From positions 5,598,501-5,662,500 of the forward strand of contig NZ_CP091430.1 in the NCBI RefSeq assembly GCF_024734895.1: a stretch of DNA of 64,000 bases. The letters are read 5' to 3'. Positions 53,803 to 62,220 of the stretch are shown in pieces; the first letter of the stretch is position 1, and each line of letters opens with the position of its first letter. Position numbers and translations under genes: made by a program. Source of the DNA: Paenibacillus spongiae (lineage in GTDB: Bacteria > Bacillota > Bacilli > Paenibacillales > Paenibacillaceae). The notes beneath the pieces were generated by a model, which did not search any database, was not told the DNA's origin, and was given only the letters and a program-made list of their open reading frames with translations.

Positions 53803-53916
53803 ATTTCGAGCCGAATTCGTTTGTCGCCCTGCCTATTTCCACAATTCCAACTGGAAGAACTACATCATTCGCCATCACCGCTGCCACAATTGTCCGCTCT
53901 ATCAGCGTTCATATGG

Positions 53917-54684
53917 CTAGCTGCTCTCGCTCTTTCTTAACTCTTCCGCTGAATTGGCGCCATGGCTTCGCAGCCATTGAACCAGTTCTTCGGCTTCGCT
54001 TCGGCGCGCCGCATCAAGAGGCGTCAGCTCTTCCCAATCCGGTATCCAGTTTAGGTCAGCATCTTGACCGAGAAGATACTCAGCACAACGCTGCTGCCCT
54101 CCGTGGCATGCATTCCAGAATGCGCGCGTGGTATCCGCCTTTGTTGGAGGATTGCCCTCAGCGAAGAAGTTCTCGACACGACCCATCAACCCGAGTGTTG
54201 CCGCATCATCGAGCATAACCTGCGCACCGCGCTCAATGAGCCGGTAGGCCGCTTTAAACTGCCTGAAAGCTCTCGCGTCTGCGAGCGGGGTCCCCCCGCC
54301 GATCACGCCGCCGAGAGCTTCGATGTCGGCACCGGCGTCGAGCAGTGCATCGAGCACCTCAACATCGTCACTGCTCGCCGCCCAGTGGAGGGGAGTTTCA
54401 TTGTGCGGACCGACAAACCTGGCATTAACATCGGCGCCCGCTTCGACTAAGACGGCCACCGTTGCGGCACCGTTGGGAAAATGACCCGGCCAATCGGTCA
54501 CCACATGCAATAGTGATCGTAACATTCCACCGTCGTCGCAGTCGTCGCCGCCCAGCCATGCTGTTGCCAGCTCGGGATTCTCGCGCAGCAGCCGTTTCAA
54601 CGTCTCTACGTCCCCCTTGTGGATGGCCTCGACTACCGCGACCGCTAGAGGATCATTGGCATGAATGGTTCGATATGCTGTCAT
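53917..54684 (-). CDS. ankyrin-repeat protein
   Basis: A protein of 255 residues with five or six ankyrin units: VVEAIHKGDVETLKRLLREN, VAVLVEAGADVNARF...ETPLHWAAS, VLDALLDAGADIEALGG...GTPLADA, CAEYLLGQDADLNWIP...LTPLDAARR. No signal peptide, so a cytoplasmic protein-binding scaffold is likely. AAGGAGGTTGAT precedes the ATG. Partner unknown. Confidence 0.9.
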   Translation of the reverse strand: MTAYRTIHANDPLAVAVVEAIHKGDVETLKRLLRENPELATAWLGGDDCDDGGMLRSLLHVVTDWPGHFPNGAATVAVLVEAGADVNARFVGPHNETPLHWAASSDDVEVLDALLDAGADIEALGGVIGGGTPLADARAFRQFKAAYRLIERGAQVMLDDAATLGLMGRVENFFAEGNPPTKADTTRAFWNACHGGQQRCAEYLLGQDADLNWIPDWEELTPLDAARRSEAEELVQWLRSHGANSAEELRKSESS

Positions 54685-54750
54685 CTAGATCAACCTCCTT
54701 AATAGGATTGAATATTGGCAGAAGATGTTTTGTTTCGCGCCCTATTCCAG

Positions 54751-55181
54751 CGCAGATTGTTGCATTTCCTGCAACAATTGTGCCGTCTTCGGGCCGGCGA
54801 CAAGAAAATGCTGCATTTTTTGCAACATTAAGCAGCGTATCGCACTCATTCGCGGCCTTCGCAGCCGAATTGCTGCACTTTGTGCAACAATTTCGCCCTC
54901 CACCCCTTTTCCGGCGCAGATTGTTGCATTTCCTGCAACAATTGTGCCGTCTTCGGGCCGGCGACATGAAAATGCTGCATATAGTGCAACATTAAGCAGC
55001 GTATCGCACTCATTCGCGGCCTTCGCAGCCGAATTGCTGCACTTTGTGCAACAATTTCGCCCTCCAACCCTATTCCGGCGCAGATTGTTGCATTTCCTGC
55101 AACAATTGTGCCGTCTTCGGGCCGGCGCCATGAAAATGCTGCATATAGTGCAACATTAAGCAGCGTATCGCACTCATTCGC
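54751..55181. repeat. 164-bp tandem repeat, two full copies and one partial, made of hairpins
   Basis: Copies begin at 54751, 54915 and 55079, so the period is exactly 164 bp; the third stops after about 103 bp. Each full unit holds three short hairpins: arms ATTGTTGCA/TGCAACAAT, ATGCTGCA/(T)GCAACAT and ATTGCTGCA/TGCAACAAT, with 4-6-nt loops. Hairpin arms are conserved while loops vary (TTTTTT against TATAG). As 164 is not a multiple of 3, the open frames across it are not evidence of coding. Confidence 0.9.
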
Positions 55182-55190
55182 AGCCTCCGC

Positions 55191-56054
55191 TCATTCCTGG
55201 CCTCTCCGATATTGCAGGGGCGATGCGCCGGTGATTTGATGAAACAGTCTCGAGAAATAATGGACCGATGAAAAATCATGCTTCTCGGCAATTTCAGTAA
55301 CGCTGAGCTGGGAATTCCGCAAATCGTACTTCGCCCGGTTGATTCGGAAGCGATTCATATATTGAATGGGCGACATGCCCGTCGCATGCTTGAACAGCTC
55401 GAAGAAATAACCCCGGGATATCTTGAGATCCTCGTAATAATGCTCCAACGGCTCTGGTCTGCCCCGCATCAAATCCTGATCCAATCGCTCCAGCAGCTTG
55501 TCCATACGCGGATCCGGAATTTGAGCCTCATTCAGCGTAAAGCTTAAAAAATGCTCGATAAACCCTTGGAATCGGCTCTGCACCTTCAAGTTCCGCATCA
55601 TCGTGCGCTCGCTCACATATTCGTTGGCCGTATAGAAGCCTTCGAACAATTCCGTCCAGACGCGGATCCGTTCAACGGTCGAATGTTCCGGAATCGGGTA
55701 GTAGAATGAAGGACCGATCATGTCGGTATGCAGCTGCGGGAAATCGTAACAAATCGAGGACGGCGTCTCGAACCGCGCCTGCCGGTCGACGAAATGCCAG
55801 TCGAAATAGCAGCAAATATGAACCATCGGATCGCGGTCGTCCGCAATCCATTCATGGATCTGCCCCGGCGGTATATAGACCAGCGATCCAGGCCGGGTCT
55901 TATGCGTTCGCCCGCATGTGTGAATAACGCCATGTCCCTCGCTAATCAGATAGAGGGAGCTTCCATAGCATATTCTCGGCGCGCTGGACTGCCCTTTGGA
56001 GAACGGGTATCGGGTCGCGTAATAAACGTAAGGATTCAGGCTTGAAATTTTCAT
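55191..56054 (-). CDS. AraC family regulator, divergent from the PhyH-HEAT gene
   Basis: About 287 residues. The N-terminal cupin-like sensor (about 10-130: YLISEGHGVIHTCGRTHKTR, then LVYIPPGQIHEWIADD) precedes two helix-turn-helices (about 185-285: LEHYYEDLKISRGYFFELFK, then LSVTEIAEKHDFSSVHYFSR, ending ITGASPLQYRRGQ). No clear ribosome site; ATG 56054 is preferred to TTG 56069. The gene's end abuts the 164-bp repeat array. It faces the PhyH-HEAT gene 102 bp away. Confidence 0.9.
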   Translation of the reverse strand: MKISSLNPYVYYATRYPFSKGQSSAPRICYGSSLYLISEGHGVIHTCGRTHKTRPGSLVYIPPGQIHEWIADDRDPMVHICCYFDWHFVDRQARFETPSSICYDFPQLHTDMIGPSFYYPIPEHSTVERIRVWTELFEGFYTANEYVSERTMMRNLKVQSRFQGFIEHFLSFTLNEAQIPDPRMDKLLERLDQDLMRGRPEPLEHYYEDLKISRGYFFELFKHATGMSPIQYMNRFRINRAKYDLRNSQLSVTEIAEKHDFSSVHYFSRLFHQITGASPLQYRRGQE

Positions 56055-56156
56055 ACGACGATTGTACAAAAAGATGAACTCTCTGTAAATACAAATACAT
56101 GGCGGAATGGTTATATTCTACTTATCATTGGTAAGAGAAGAGGAGCGATTCTGAAC

Positions 56157-57719
56157 ATGGTGGATTCCCGTTATTTGTTGACGGATGAACAAATGATACA
56201 GTTCATTACGAAAGGTTATGTCGTACTGCAAAATGAACTGCCGCAGCAGCTTCACCAGCAAGTCATGGATTCGATTTATAATGTGCTTCACGAGGAAGGC
56301 AACCCGGGCAACAACATCCTGCCGCGCGTTCCGGATATTCAACAGTTCTTCGATACCCCGGTCGTGAAGGGCGCACTGACGAGCGTCCTCGGGCCGGATT
56401 ACTATATGCATCCGCACCGGCACTGCCATTACAATCAACCGGGCAACCAGACTCCCGGCGGAGGGAACTGGCATAAGGACGGATACTGGTCCTCGATGCG
56501 CAGCCACCGGCCGTGGTGGGCGATGATTTTCTACTATACGCAAGATATAACTGAAGATTTGGGCCCGACTGCCGTTATGCCCGGCACTCAATATTACGAG
56601 AAATTTATCGGCGACCGGGGCGAGACGGTGCTTCCGACCGGCAAAGCGGGTACGATGGTGCTGGTCCACTTCGATATGTGGCATAAAGCTTCATTAAATA
56701 CGACGGATCTGGATCGTTATATGTTAAAATTCCAATTTGTCCGGCTGCGTGCTCCGCAGCGACCGAGCTGGAATCATACCGACGGCGAGTTTGTCGTCCC
56801 GCAAGGAACGCCGGCGCTCCATCATCATTTATGGACCGATGTGTGGGATTGGCTGCGCGGCGTACGGGCGGAAGCGCCGTCCGGCATAGAGGCGGATTCA
56901 TCCAGATTGCAGCAGCTGGAGAACGGGCTCATGGCGGAATCGGCCGATATCCGGGGACAGGCGGCCGACGATGCAGGCCGGTACGGCGCCAATGCGGCTG
57001 CACTGGTACCGCAGCTTGGACGAATGCTTGGCGATCCGGTAGAGACCGCTGCGCTTAATGCTTCCTATGCGCTCGGACATATGGGTCCGGAAGGCGTACA
57101 GGAGCTGCTCGCGCAGTTATCGGGGGAATCCAACCCGATCGCAATGCGCGCCGCATACGGGCTTCAAGGGGCAGGTGCCGGCGCTGCGGCAGGTCTGATC
57201 GAAGCGCTTCATCATCCGAACGACAGACGGAGAGCATTGGCGGCATTCGTTCTGGGCATGATCGGATCGGATGCGGTCTCCGCCGTTCCGGCGCTGCTTG
57301 CATCGATGAACGATGAGAGCGAATGGGTTCGGCGCAATGCCATCGAAGCGCTTGGCATGATCGTTCAACCCGCAGAGCGGATCGTTCCGGCTCTGGCGCG
57401 CGCGTTAGAGGACTCGGTAACCAATGAAACGTCCGGGGAAGCTCCAAGCGCAGACAGTTATTCACGCAATCAAGATTATATTACGAACAAAATCGGATAT
57501 ACGGCGGCATTGTCCCTATTGCGCATCGGCAAGGAGGGCGACCCTGCCATCATGCTGCGGGCGCTCGAGATAGGCTTGACCAGCCGCGACCGTTATGTCC
57601 GGGCTTACGCCGCCGAGGCGCTGACATGCCTTCGCACGCCGGAAGCCGTCGATACGTTGATCCGCTTCTACCGCTCTTCAAGATGGTGCCCGGATACCCA
57701 CAAGGCGAGCACATTCTAA
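56157..57719 (+). CDS. PhyH dioxygenase fused to HEAT-like repeats (oxygenase 4)
   Basis: A protein of 520 residues, almost twice the usual PhyH length. The PhyH domain (about 1-235) keeps the predicted iron ligands H106 and D108 (NWHKDGYW) and H176 (HFDMWHKASL), with R187 (LDRYMLKF). The second half (about 250-515) is a run of HEAT/PBS-lyase-like repeats with units such as ETAALNASYALGHMGPEGVQ, RRALAAFVLGMIGSDAVSAV, WVRRNAIEALGMI and DRYVRAYAAEALTCLRTPEA. These solenoids usually bind proteins. Divergent from an AraC gene. No frameshift or stop separates the halves. Confidence 0.9.
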   Translation: MVDSRYLLTDEQMIQFITKGYVVLQNELPQQLHQQVMDSIYNVLHEEGNPGNNILPRVPDIQQFFDTPVVKGALTSVLGPDYYMHPHRHCHYNQPGNQTPGGGNWHKDGYWSSMRSHRPWWAMIFYYTQDITEDLGPTAVMPGTQYYEKFIGDRGETVLPTGKAGTMVLVHFDMWHKASLNTTDLDRYMLKFQFVRLRAPQRPSWNHTDGEFVVPQGTPALHHHLWTDVWDWLRGVRAEAPSGIEADSSRLQQLENGLMAESADIRGQAADDAGRYGANAAALVPQLGRMLGDPVETAALNASYALGHMGPEGVQELLAQLSGESNPIAMRAAYGLQGAGAGAAAGLIEALHHPNDRRRALAAFVLGMIGSDAVSAVPALLASMNDESEWVRRNAIEALGMIVQPAERIVPALARALEDSVTNETSGEAPSADSYSRNQDYITNKIGYTAALSLLRIGKEGDPAIMLRALEIGLTSRDRYVRAYAAEALTCLRTPEAVDTLIRFYRSSRWCPDTHKASTF

Positions 57720-57812
57720 TCTTCTTCGTTGTCTTATCCGATACTGAACGTACATGGAGTTCATCAGGGAGATGAACGTCACGCTATAAAGCGACAAGCA
57801 ACGGATAACAAC

Positions 57813-57866
57813 AAAGGGGGACGACCCGCGAAGGAATATGAAATTCCTCCGGGTCGTCCCCCTTTC
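57813..57866. terminator. strong bidirectional terminator
   Basis: Perfect stem AAAGGGGGACGACCCG/CGGGTCGTCCCCCTTT with a 21-nt loop that itself pairs (GGAAT/ATTCC). It lies between the convergent PhyH-HEAT and hydroxyacid dehydrogenase genes. Confidence 0.9.
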
Positions 57867-57888
57867 ATCTCGTTCTGGCACGTATCGA

Positions 57889-58842
57889 TCAATAGCCCGC
57901 TTCCGGCTTTACGATGTTCAAAGGTAACGGCTGCCCCTGCACATACTGCTTCAGATTCGCGGTGAAAATATCGATCAGCCGGTTCATATACTGGGGCGTG
58001 CTCCCTGCATTGTGCGGCGTGATGATCACGTTAGCCATCGACCACAGCGGATGCTCCGGCGGCAGCGGCTCCTGCTCGAACACATCCAGGCCTGCGCCCG
58101 CGATCTTGCCGCTCTTCAGCGCGTCCAGCAGCGCCTCCGTATCGGTCGTCATTCCCCTGCCGATATTGATGTAATAAGCCGAAGGCTTCATCGCGTCAAA
58201 CGCTTCGCGGCCGATCAGATGCTCCGTCTCCGCCGTATGCGGCAAACAGTTGACGACGTAATCGCATTGGCGCAGCACTTCCGGCAGCTCCTTCATCTCG
58301 TGCATGCGGTCGACGTTCGCCTCGGGCCGGCCGGACCTGCGGACACCGAGCACCGTCATATTGAACGCCTTGGCAACCTTGGCCGTTTCCATGCCGATCG
58401 CCCCGACGCCCAGGATGCCGATCGTGCTGCCGTGCAGCTCGCGCATATCTCCATGCCGCGCCCATTGGCGCATTTGCTGATTGCGCACCGATAGATGAAG
58501 CTCGCGGGTGAACGCCAGCAGCATGGCGAAGATCGTTTCGGATATCGGATTCGGATGAACGCCCGTCGCATTCGTCACTTGGATTCCTCTGCCGTCAAGC
58601 TCGGCAAGCGGCAGCCGTTCGACGCCGGCTCCCCAGTTCTGCACCCACTTCAGCTTCGAATCCGGCAGCAGAGCCGCTTCCTTGACAGCCGAGTTCCATC
58701 CGAATATAATTTCGGCCTCCGATAGAATCGCCATATCCTTCATCGAAGCTTGGCCGCCAATGACGGTCCAGCCGGGCGCTGCATCGATAATTCTGGCAAG
58801 CAGCTTCTCTTCCAATGAATGAACGACTGCGATTGTACTCAT
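57889..58842 (-). CDS. D-2-hydroxyacid dehydrogenase family protein
   Basis: A protein of 317 residues from ATG 58842, with a G-rich ribosome site. NAD-binding motif GILGVGAIGMETAKVAKAF (about 142-160), substrate Arg in INIGRG (about 230), Glu in DVFEQEPLP (about 260) and catalytic His in ITPHNAGST (about 280) are all present. It should interconvert a 2-keto acid and a D-2-hydroxy acid with NAD(P)H. It lies between two AraC/PhyH pairs, so it may process an oxygenase product. The open frame upstream of this start has no ribosome site. Confidence 0.93.
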   Translation of the reverse strand: MSTIAVVHSLEEKLLARIIDAAPGWTVIGGQASMKDMAILSEAEIIFGWNSAVKEAALLPDSKLKWVQNWGAGVERLPLAELDGRGIQVTNATGVHPNPISETIFAMLLAFTRELHLSVRNQQMRQWARHGDMRELHGSTIGILGVGAIGMETAKVAKAFNMTVLGVRRSGRPEANVDRMHEMKELPEVLRQCDYVVNCLPHTAETEHLIGREAFDAMKPSAYYINIGRGMTTDTEALLDALKSGKIAGAGLDVFEQEPLPPEHPLWSMANVIITPHNAGSTPQYMNRLIDIFTANLKQYVQGQPLPLNIVKPEAGY

Positions 58843-59016
58843 ATTCCCATTTCCCCCCCCTGTGGACGTCTTATATGTAGAGAGATCGTAGCATCCGGTT
58901 TCCGCCGTGTCAACGCGCCCACGTGCCGCCTTAACCGCACGCCCCCCGTCCAGCTGCCCCATGAAACAATAACGCACGAAGAGCATGAGTCAATGCCGAG
59001 CACGACTGCCGAACAC

Positions 59017-59778
59017 TCATCTGATGTGGCTGGGAGCAGCCCCCATCCATTTTTTGAAGATACGGTTAAAATAAGCCTGGTCGCAGTATCCGAGGTACTC
59101 CGCGATCTCCCTCACCGTCATCTGAGTATTTTCCAGAAGATTCACGGCTGTTTTGATTCGGATTTGGTGCAAATATTGGATCGGGGTGCTGCCGAGCACT
59201 TCTTTGAACAATACGGTCGTGTAGTTCGGCGTGATTTCGGCCAATGAAGCCAATTCCTCGATCGTGATGTTCTTCCGGAAATTGCACAGAATGTATTCCT
59301 GAATATTGCGGGCGATTCGTTCTTTGGATGGAGAAGCCCGCAGCTCCTTACGCTCTTGAGCGATTAGGGTTAACAATTCCAAAAAGATATGCTGCGACAT
59401 GAGTTCGAAGTACGGCCTCTGCCCCGACCATTGGAAGAACAGCGTTGCAAAGCGTTGTTCGAAGTAAGGCGCATTGCGCGGCTTGATTCGTATCATCGCG
59501 TCTTGCTTTGTAAAATGCAGGGGATTGTCGCGCGAACGGTCCTCCCAGTTGAACTGAACGGTATATTTCTGATGCAATTCCTCCGGATGGCTGGACCATG
59601 CGCGATCTACGCCGTATGGCACATAGAGCGCTTCCCCCTTCTCCAATTCGAAGCGGTCATTATTCACCCAGAAGACGACCTTCCCTTCGGAGACGTAAAC
59701 AAGCGTATCGCAGCCGCTGCCTTTCCCGATATTCCACGTTGGATTAACATCATGATAGACGCCTGTAATATCCAGCAT
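59017..59778 (-). CDS. AraC family regulator, divergent from PhyH gene 5
   Basis: A protein of 253 residues. The N-terminal cupin-like sensor (about 15-80: GCDTLVYVSEGKVVFWVNND, then GEALYVPYGVDRAW) precedes the double helix-turn-helix (about 155-250: ITIEELASLAEITPNYTTVL, then MTVREIAEYLGYCDQAYFNR, ending WMGAAPSHIR). A ribosome site (GGGAG) lies very near the ATG. It faces PhyH gene 5 across about 320 bp. Confidence 0.9.
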   Translation of the reverse strand: MLDITGVYHDVNPTWNIGKGSGCDTLVYVSEGKVVFWVNNDRFELEKGEALYVPYGVDRAWSSHPEELHQKYTVQFNWEDRSRDNPLHFTKQDAMIRIKPRNAPYFEQRFATLFFQWSGQRPYFELMSQHIFLELLTLIAQERKELRASPSKERIARNIQEYILCNFRKNITIEELASLAEITPNYTTVLFKEVLGSTPIQYLHQIRIKTAVNLLENTQMTVREIAEYLGYCDQAYFNRIFKKWMGAAPSHIR

Positions 59779-60097
59779 ATACTCCCACCATTACGAATTT
59801 TATTGATGAAATATACAAAATCGAACGATATTGTTTATTCTAACGCCTCTTCTGATCTGATAGGATCAATATAGCACAAAAATAAAGCGTGTACATACCA
59901 GAAAAAGGAGAGGATTCAGGGAGATCCAGCAACTGCATGATAAGCGGAACGGAACGGTTGCGCTGAATTTTCCACTGATTATGACTTCCAATGTAAGCGT
60001 TTATATCGAAGAAGTCCATCATCGTCAATGAAATATACAAATCAAGATGAAGCAGTTGTTATATACAAATAACTTATTAGGAATGGCGGGGAATACA
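59779..60097. other. AT-rich divergent region between AraC and PhyH gene 5
   Basis: About 319 bp of AT-rich DNA holding the presumed divergent promoters. The motif ATGAAATATACAAA occurs at 59807 and a near copy ATGAAATATACAAA-like sequence at 60027-60040, which may be regulator half-sites. No gene is accepted here. Confidence 0.4.
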
Positions 60098-60928
60098 ATG
60101 AGAATTAGCGCAGAAGAAATGGCTGCTGGGAAACTGCTGCCGGAGACAGTTGAGTTAGCCGTTAATTTGATAAAAGCCAATGGTTATGTATTATTTGAAG
60201 AAGTGCTGCCTAGAGCGCAAGTAGACAACTTGTACGACAGATTTGTAGAAATATTGGAGCCTGCTATGGAAAAGCATCAATTCAATCCTGAGATTGGATT
60301 TCATAATGGCACAAACCATGTAGGCCTCGATTTGCCTTTCAGGTTGCCCTTCAATGATGAAGCGATCATTGCTCATCCATTCGTTACAGATGTAGTGGAT
60401 CAAATTCTAGGCGATGATTGTATTTTAAACTATTTTCATACGAATACATCCGTGCAAGGCGGGAAAAAGCCGCAAGACGTACATGCCGACACGGGTTCGA
60501 GGTATGGCGATAGATGTACGGTTAACCTGCCTATCATTAAATTAGTTGTCAACTTCCCTCTTGTCGATGTGAATGAAAACAATGGACCTATGGAAATATG
60601 GCCGGGCGGGACGCATTTACACCCTGATAACTGGTATGGGCCGAATGCTTTCAGCAAATCTAAACTTGCTGAACATATGCAGTCTATCAAAGTACTGATG
60701 CCTGCCGGATCCATACTGATCAGGGATGATCGTATGTGGCATCGGGGCACGCCGAACCGCTCCAATCAACCTAGACCCAATGTTGCGCTAATATATACAT
60801 CTGCAGCGAATGCGCCGCATATAGGGAGCATTCAAATTCCGCAAGAGACGTACGATCAGCTTTCTGATAAAGCTAAACGACTGTTACGCAATGAGAAAAT
60901 CGGCTTCCCGGTCGTCGAGCCCTATTAA
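60098..60928 (+). CDS. phytanoyl-CoA dioxygenase (PhyH) family oxygenase 5
   Basis: A protein of 276 residues. ATG 60098 has GGGGAA about 7 nt upstream; two earlier in-frame ATGs lack a ribosome site. Predicted iron ligands are H129 and D131 (DVHADTGSRYG) and H215 (RMWHRGTPNRS), with R226 (NQPRPNVA). MEIWPGGTHLHPDNW is typical. Codons are clearly more AT-rich at third positions than in neighbouring genes, suggesting separate acquisition. Divergent from an AraC regulator; substrate unknown. Confidence 0.92.
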   Translation: MRISAEEMAAGKLLPETVELAVNLIKANGYVLFEEVLPRAQVDNLYDRFVEILEPAMEKHQFNPEIGFHNGTNHVGLDLPFRLPFNDEAIIAHPFVTDVVDQILGDDCILNYFHTNTSVQGGKKPQDVHADTGSRYGDRCTVNLPIIKLVVNFPLVDVNENNGPMEIWPGGTHLHPDNWYGPNAFSKSKLAEHMQSIKVLMPAGSILIRDDRMWHRGTPNRSNQPRPNVALIYTSAANAPHIGSIQIPQETYDQLSDKAKRLLRNEKIGFPVVEPY

Positions 60929-60959
60929 ACGGCCTGCTTAGAAAGATATCGATGCAATC

Positions 60960-61184
60960 GTGGAAATAAATTATTTTTTTACAGCTTCGCATATGCGGGG
61001 CTTTATTTTTTGTAACGGAACAAAAAATAACAGCGGCTCCATCGGCGTATACTGCCATGAATGTGGCCGCGATTTCAAAGATAATGAAGTCCTCATGACT
61101 TGTCCCCACTGTTATACTAAATATATTCGGCATGTGGACGGAACGATTAATAAATATAAAAATATTTCCTTTGTATTAGTATAG
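60960..61184 (+). CDS. small zinc-ribbon protein (start uncertain)
   Basis: At most 74 residues. Two CxxC pairs (VYCHECGRDF and MTCPHCYTKY, spaced by 14 residues) form a likely zinc ribbon. No convincing ribosome site precedes ATG 60960 or the internal ATG 60993. It follows PhyH gene 5 by 31 bp on the same strand and is similarly AT-rich, so it may be its operon partner or a remnant of a larger gene. No family recognised. Confidence 0.45.
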   Translation: MEINYFFTASHMRGFIFCNGTKNNSGSIGVYCHECGRDFKDNEVLMTCPHCYTKYIRHVDGTINKYKNISFVLV

Positions 61185-61264
61185 TCTTCGTCCATTTAGT
61201 TGGTCGAAGGATAAAGCTTGTACACTGAGAGTCAACGTAGTGTGTTCTGGCACGCCAGATAACG

Positions 61265-61315
61265 CCACAAAAGGAAAAACGGCCATTTCCGCCCAGTCGA
61301 ACGGAAATGGCCGTT
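61265..61315 (-). terminator. Rho-independent terminator for rarD
   Basis: Perfect 14-bp stem AACGGCCATTTCCG/CGGAAATGGCCGTT, followed on the - strand by TTTCCTTTTG. It is 27 nt below the rarD stop. Confidence 0.85.
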
Positions 61316-61341
61316 ATGGCGGAGCCGGAGCACCTTTGCCG

Positions 61342-62220
61342 TCAGATTGCCTTCCCGAGTCTCGTGTCTCGAACCGATGCCGCTGCGTATACTACGAGCG
61401 CTGTCCAGATGAGCGCGAAGCCGAAGAGCAGAACCGGTGAGACCGATTCCTTGAATACGAATACACTCAGAAACAGCATGATCGTCGGCCCGATGTATTG
61501 TACGAAGCCGAGCGCGGACAGCGACATCCGGGCGGCCGCCCGCGCAAAGAAGAGCAACGGTAGCGCCGTTACCGCGCCGGACAGAAGCAGCTCGACGAAC
61601 GTGAACGCGGGCAGCGTCCATGCCGTCGTCTTTCCCATGGCGGCCAAGTAGATCCAGTAACCGAGCGCGACGGGCAGGACGACAGCCGTCTCCGACAGCA
61701 AGCCTACAGAAGCGTCTTGCCCGATCTTCTTCTTCGCGAAGCCGTACAAGCTGAACGACGTGGCCAGCGAGATCGCGACCCACGGGAACCGCCCGTAGTC
61801 GAAGGCGATGATGAGCACCGCGGCGCCAGCGATGGCAATCGCGAGCCATTGACCGCGGTTTGGCTTCTCGCGAAGGAAGACGACCGCCAGCATCACGTTC
61901 AGCAACGGGTTCAAGTAATAGCCGAGACTTGTCTCGACGACATGGCCGTTGTTGACCGCCCAGATGAAGATGAGCCAATTCGCCGCGATCAGCAGTCCGC
62001 TGGCGGCGAGCGACAGCAGGAGCGCACGGCTAGCCGCAATCCGCTTCATGTCGCCCCAACGACGCTGGACGGCGACGAGAATACCCATGAAGACGAACGA
62101 CCAGACGACCCGATGCGACAGAATCTCGCCTGCCGGCACGTTGTTAAACAGCTTCCAATATAGCGGGAGAACCCCCCACATGATATACGCGATAATGGCG
62201 TTGACCAACCCGTTGTTCAT
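61342..62220 (-). CDS. rarD: EamA-family transporter RarD
   Basis: A protein of 292 residues from ATG 62220 (GCGGGG 8 nt upstream); the open frame upstream has no ribosome site. About ten transmembrane helices in two EamA halves. The opening NNGLVNAIIAYIMWGVLPLY, then EILSHRVVWSF and the ANWLIFIWAVNNGHVVETSL and LGYYLNPLLNVMLAV stretches, are characteristic of RarD. The transported compound is not established; the family name derives from a chloramphenicol-sensitivity phenotype. Confidence 0.92.
   Translation of the reverse strand: MNNGLVNAIIAYIMWGVLPLYWKLFNNVPAGEILSHRVVWSFVFMGILVAVQRRWGDMKRIAASRALLLSLAASGLLIAANWLIFIWAVNNGHVVETSLGYYLNPLLNVMLAVVFLREKPNRGQWLAIAIAGAAVLIIAFDYGRFPWVAISLATSFSLYGFAKKKIGQDASVGLLSETAVVLPVALGYWIYLAAMGKTTAWTLPAFTFVELLLSGAVTALPLLFFARAAARMSLSALGFVQYIGPTIMLFLSVFVFKESVSPVLLFGFALIWTALVVYAAASVRDTRLGKAI

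Noticed and set aside
53639-53887. 82-codon - strand frame between the ankyrin gene and germination operon 2
   Set aside because: It runs through a clear terminator and the sigma-G promoter, with no ribosome site.
54462-55159. Several open frames of 70-180 codons on both strands across the 164-bp repeats
   Set aside because: The 164-bp period shifts the reading frame each copy, and the frames exist on both strands because the repeat lacks stops; the hairpin structure explains the sequence better.
54751-55181. CRISPR array
   Set aside because: The repeats are 164 bp and contiguous, without 30-40-bp unique spacers, and there are no cas genes in the window.
57678-57881. 67-codon - strand frame downstream of the hydroxyacid dehydrogenase
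   Set aside because: It overlaps the strong bidirectional terminator and the PhyH-HEAT gene end.
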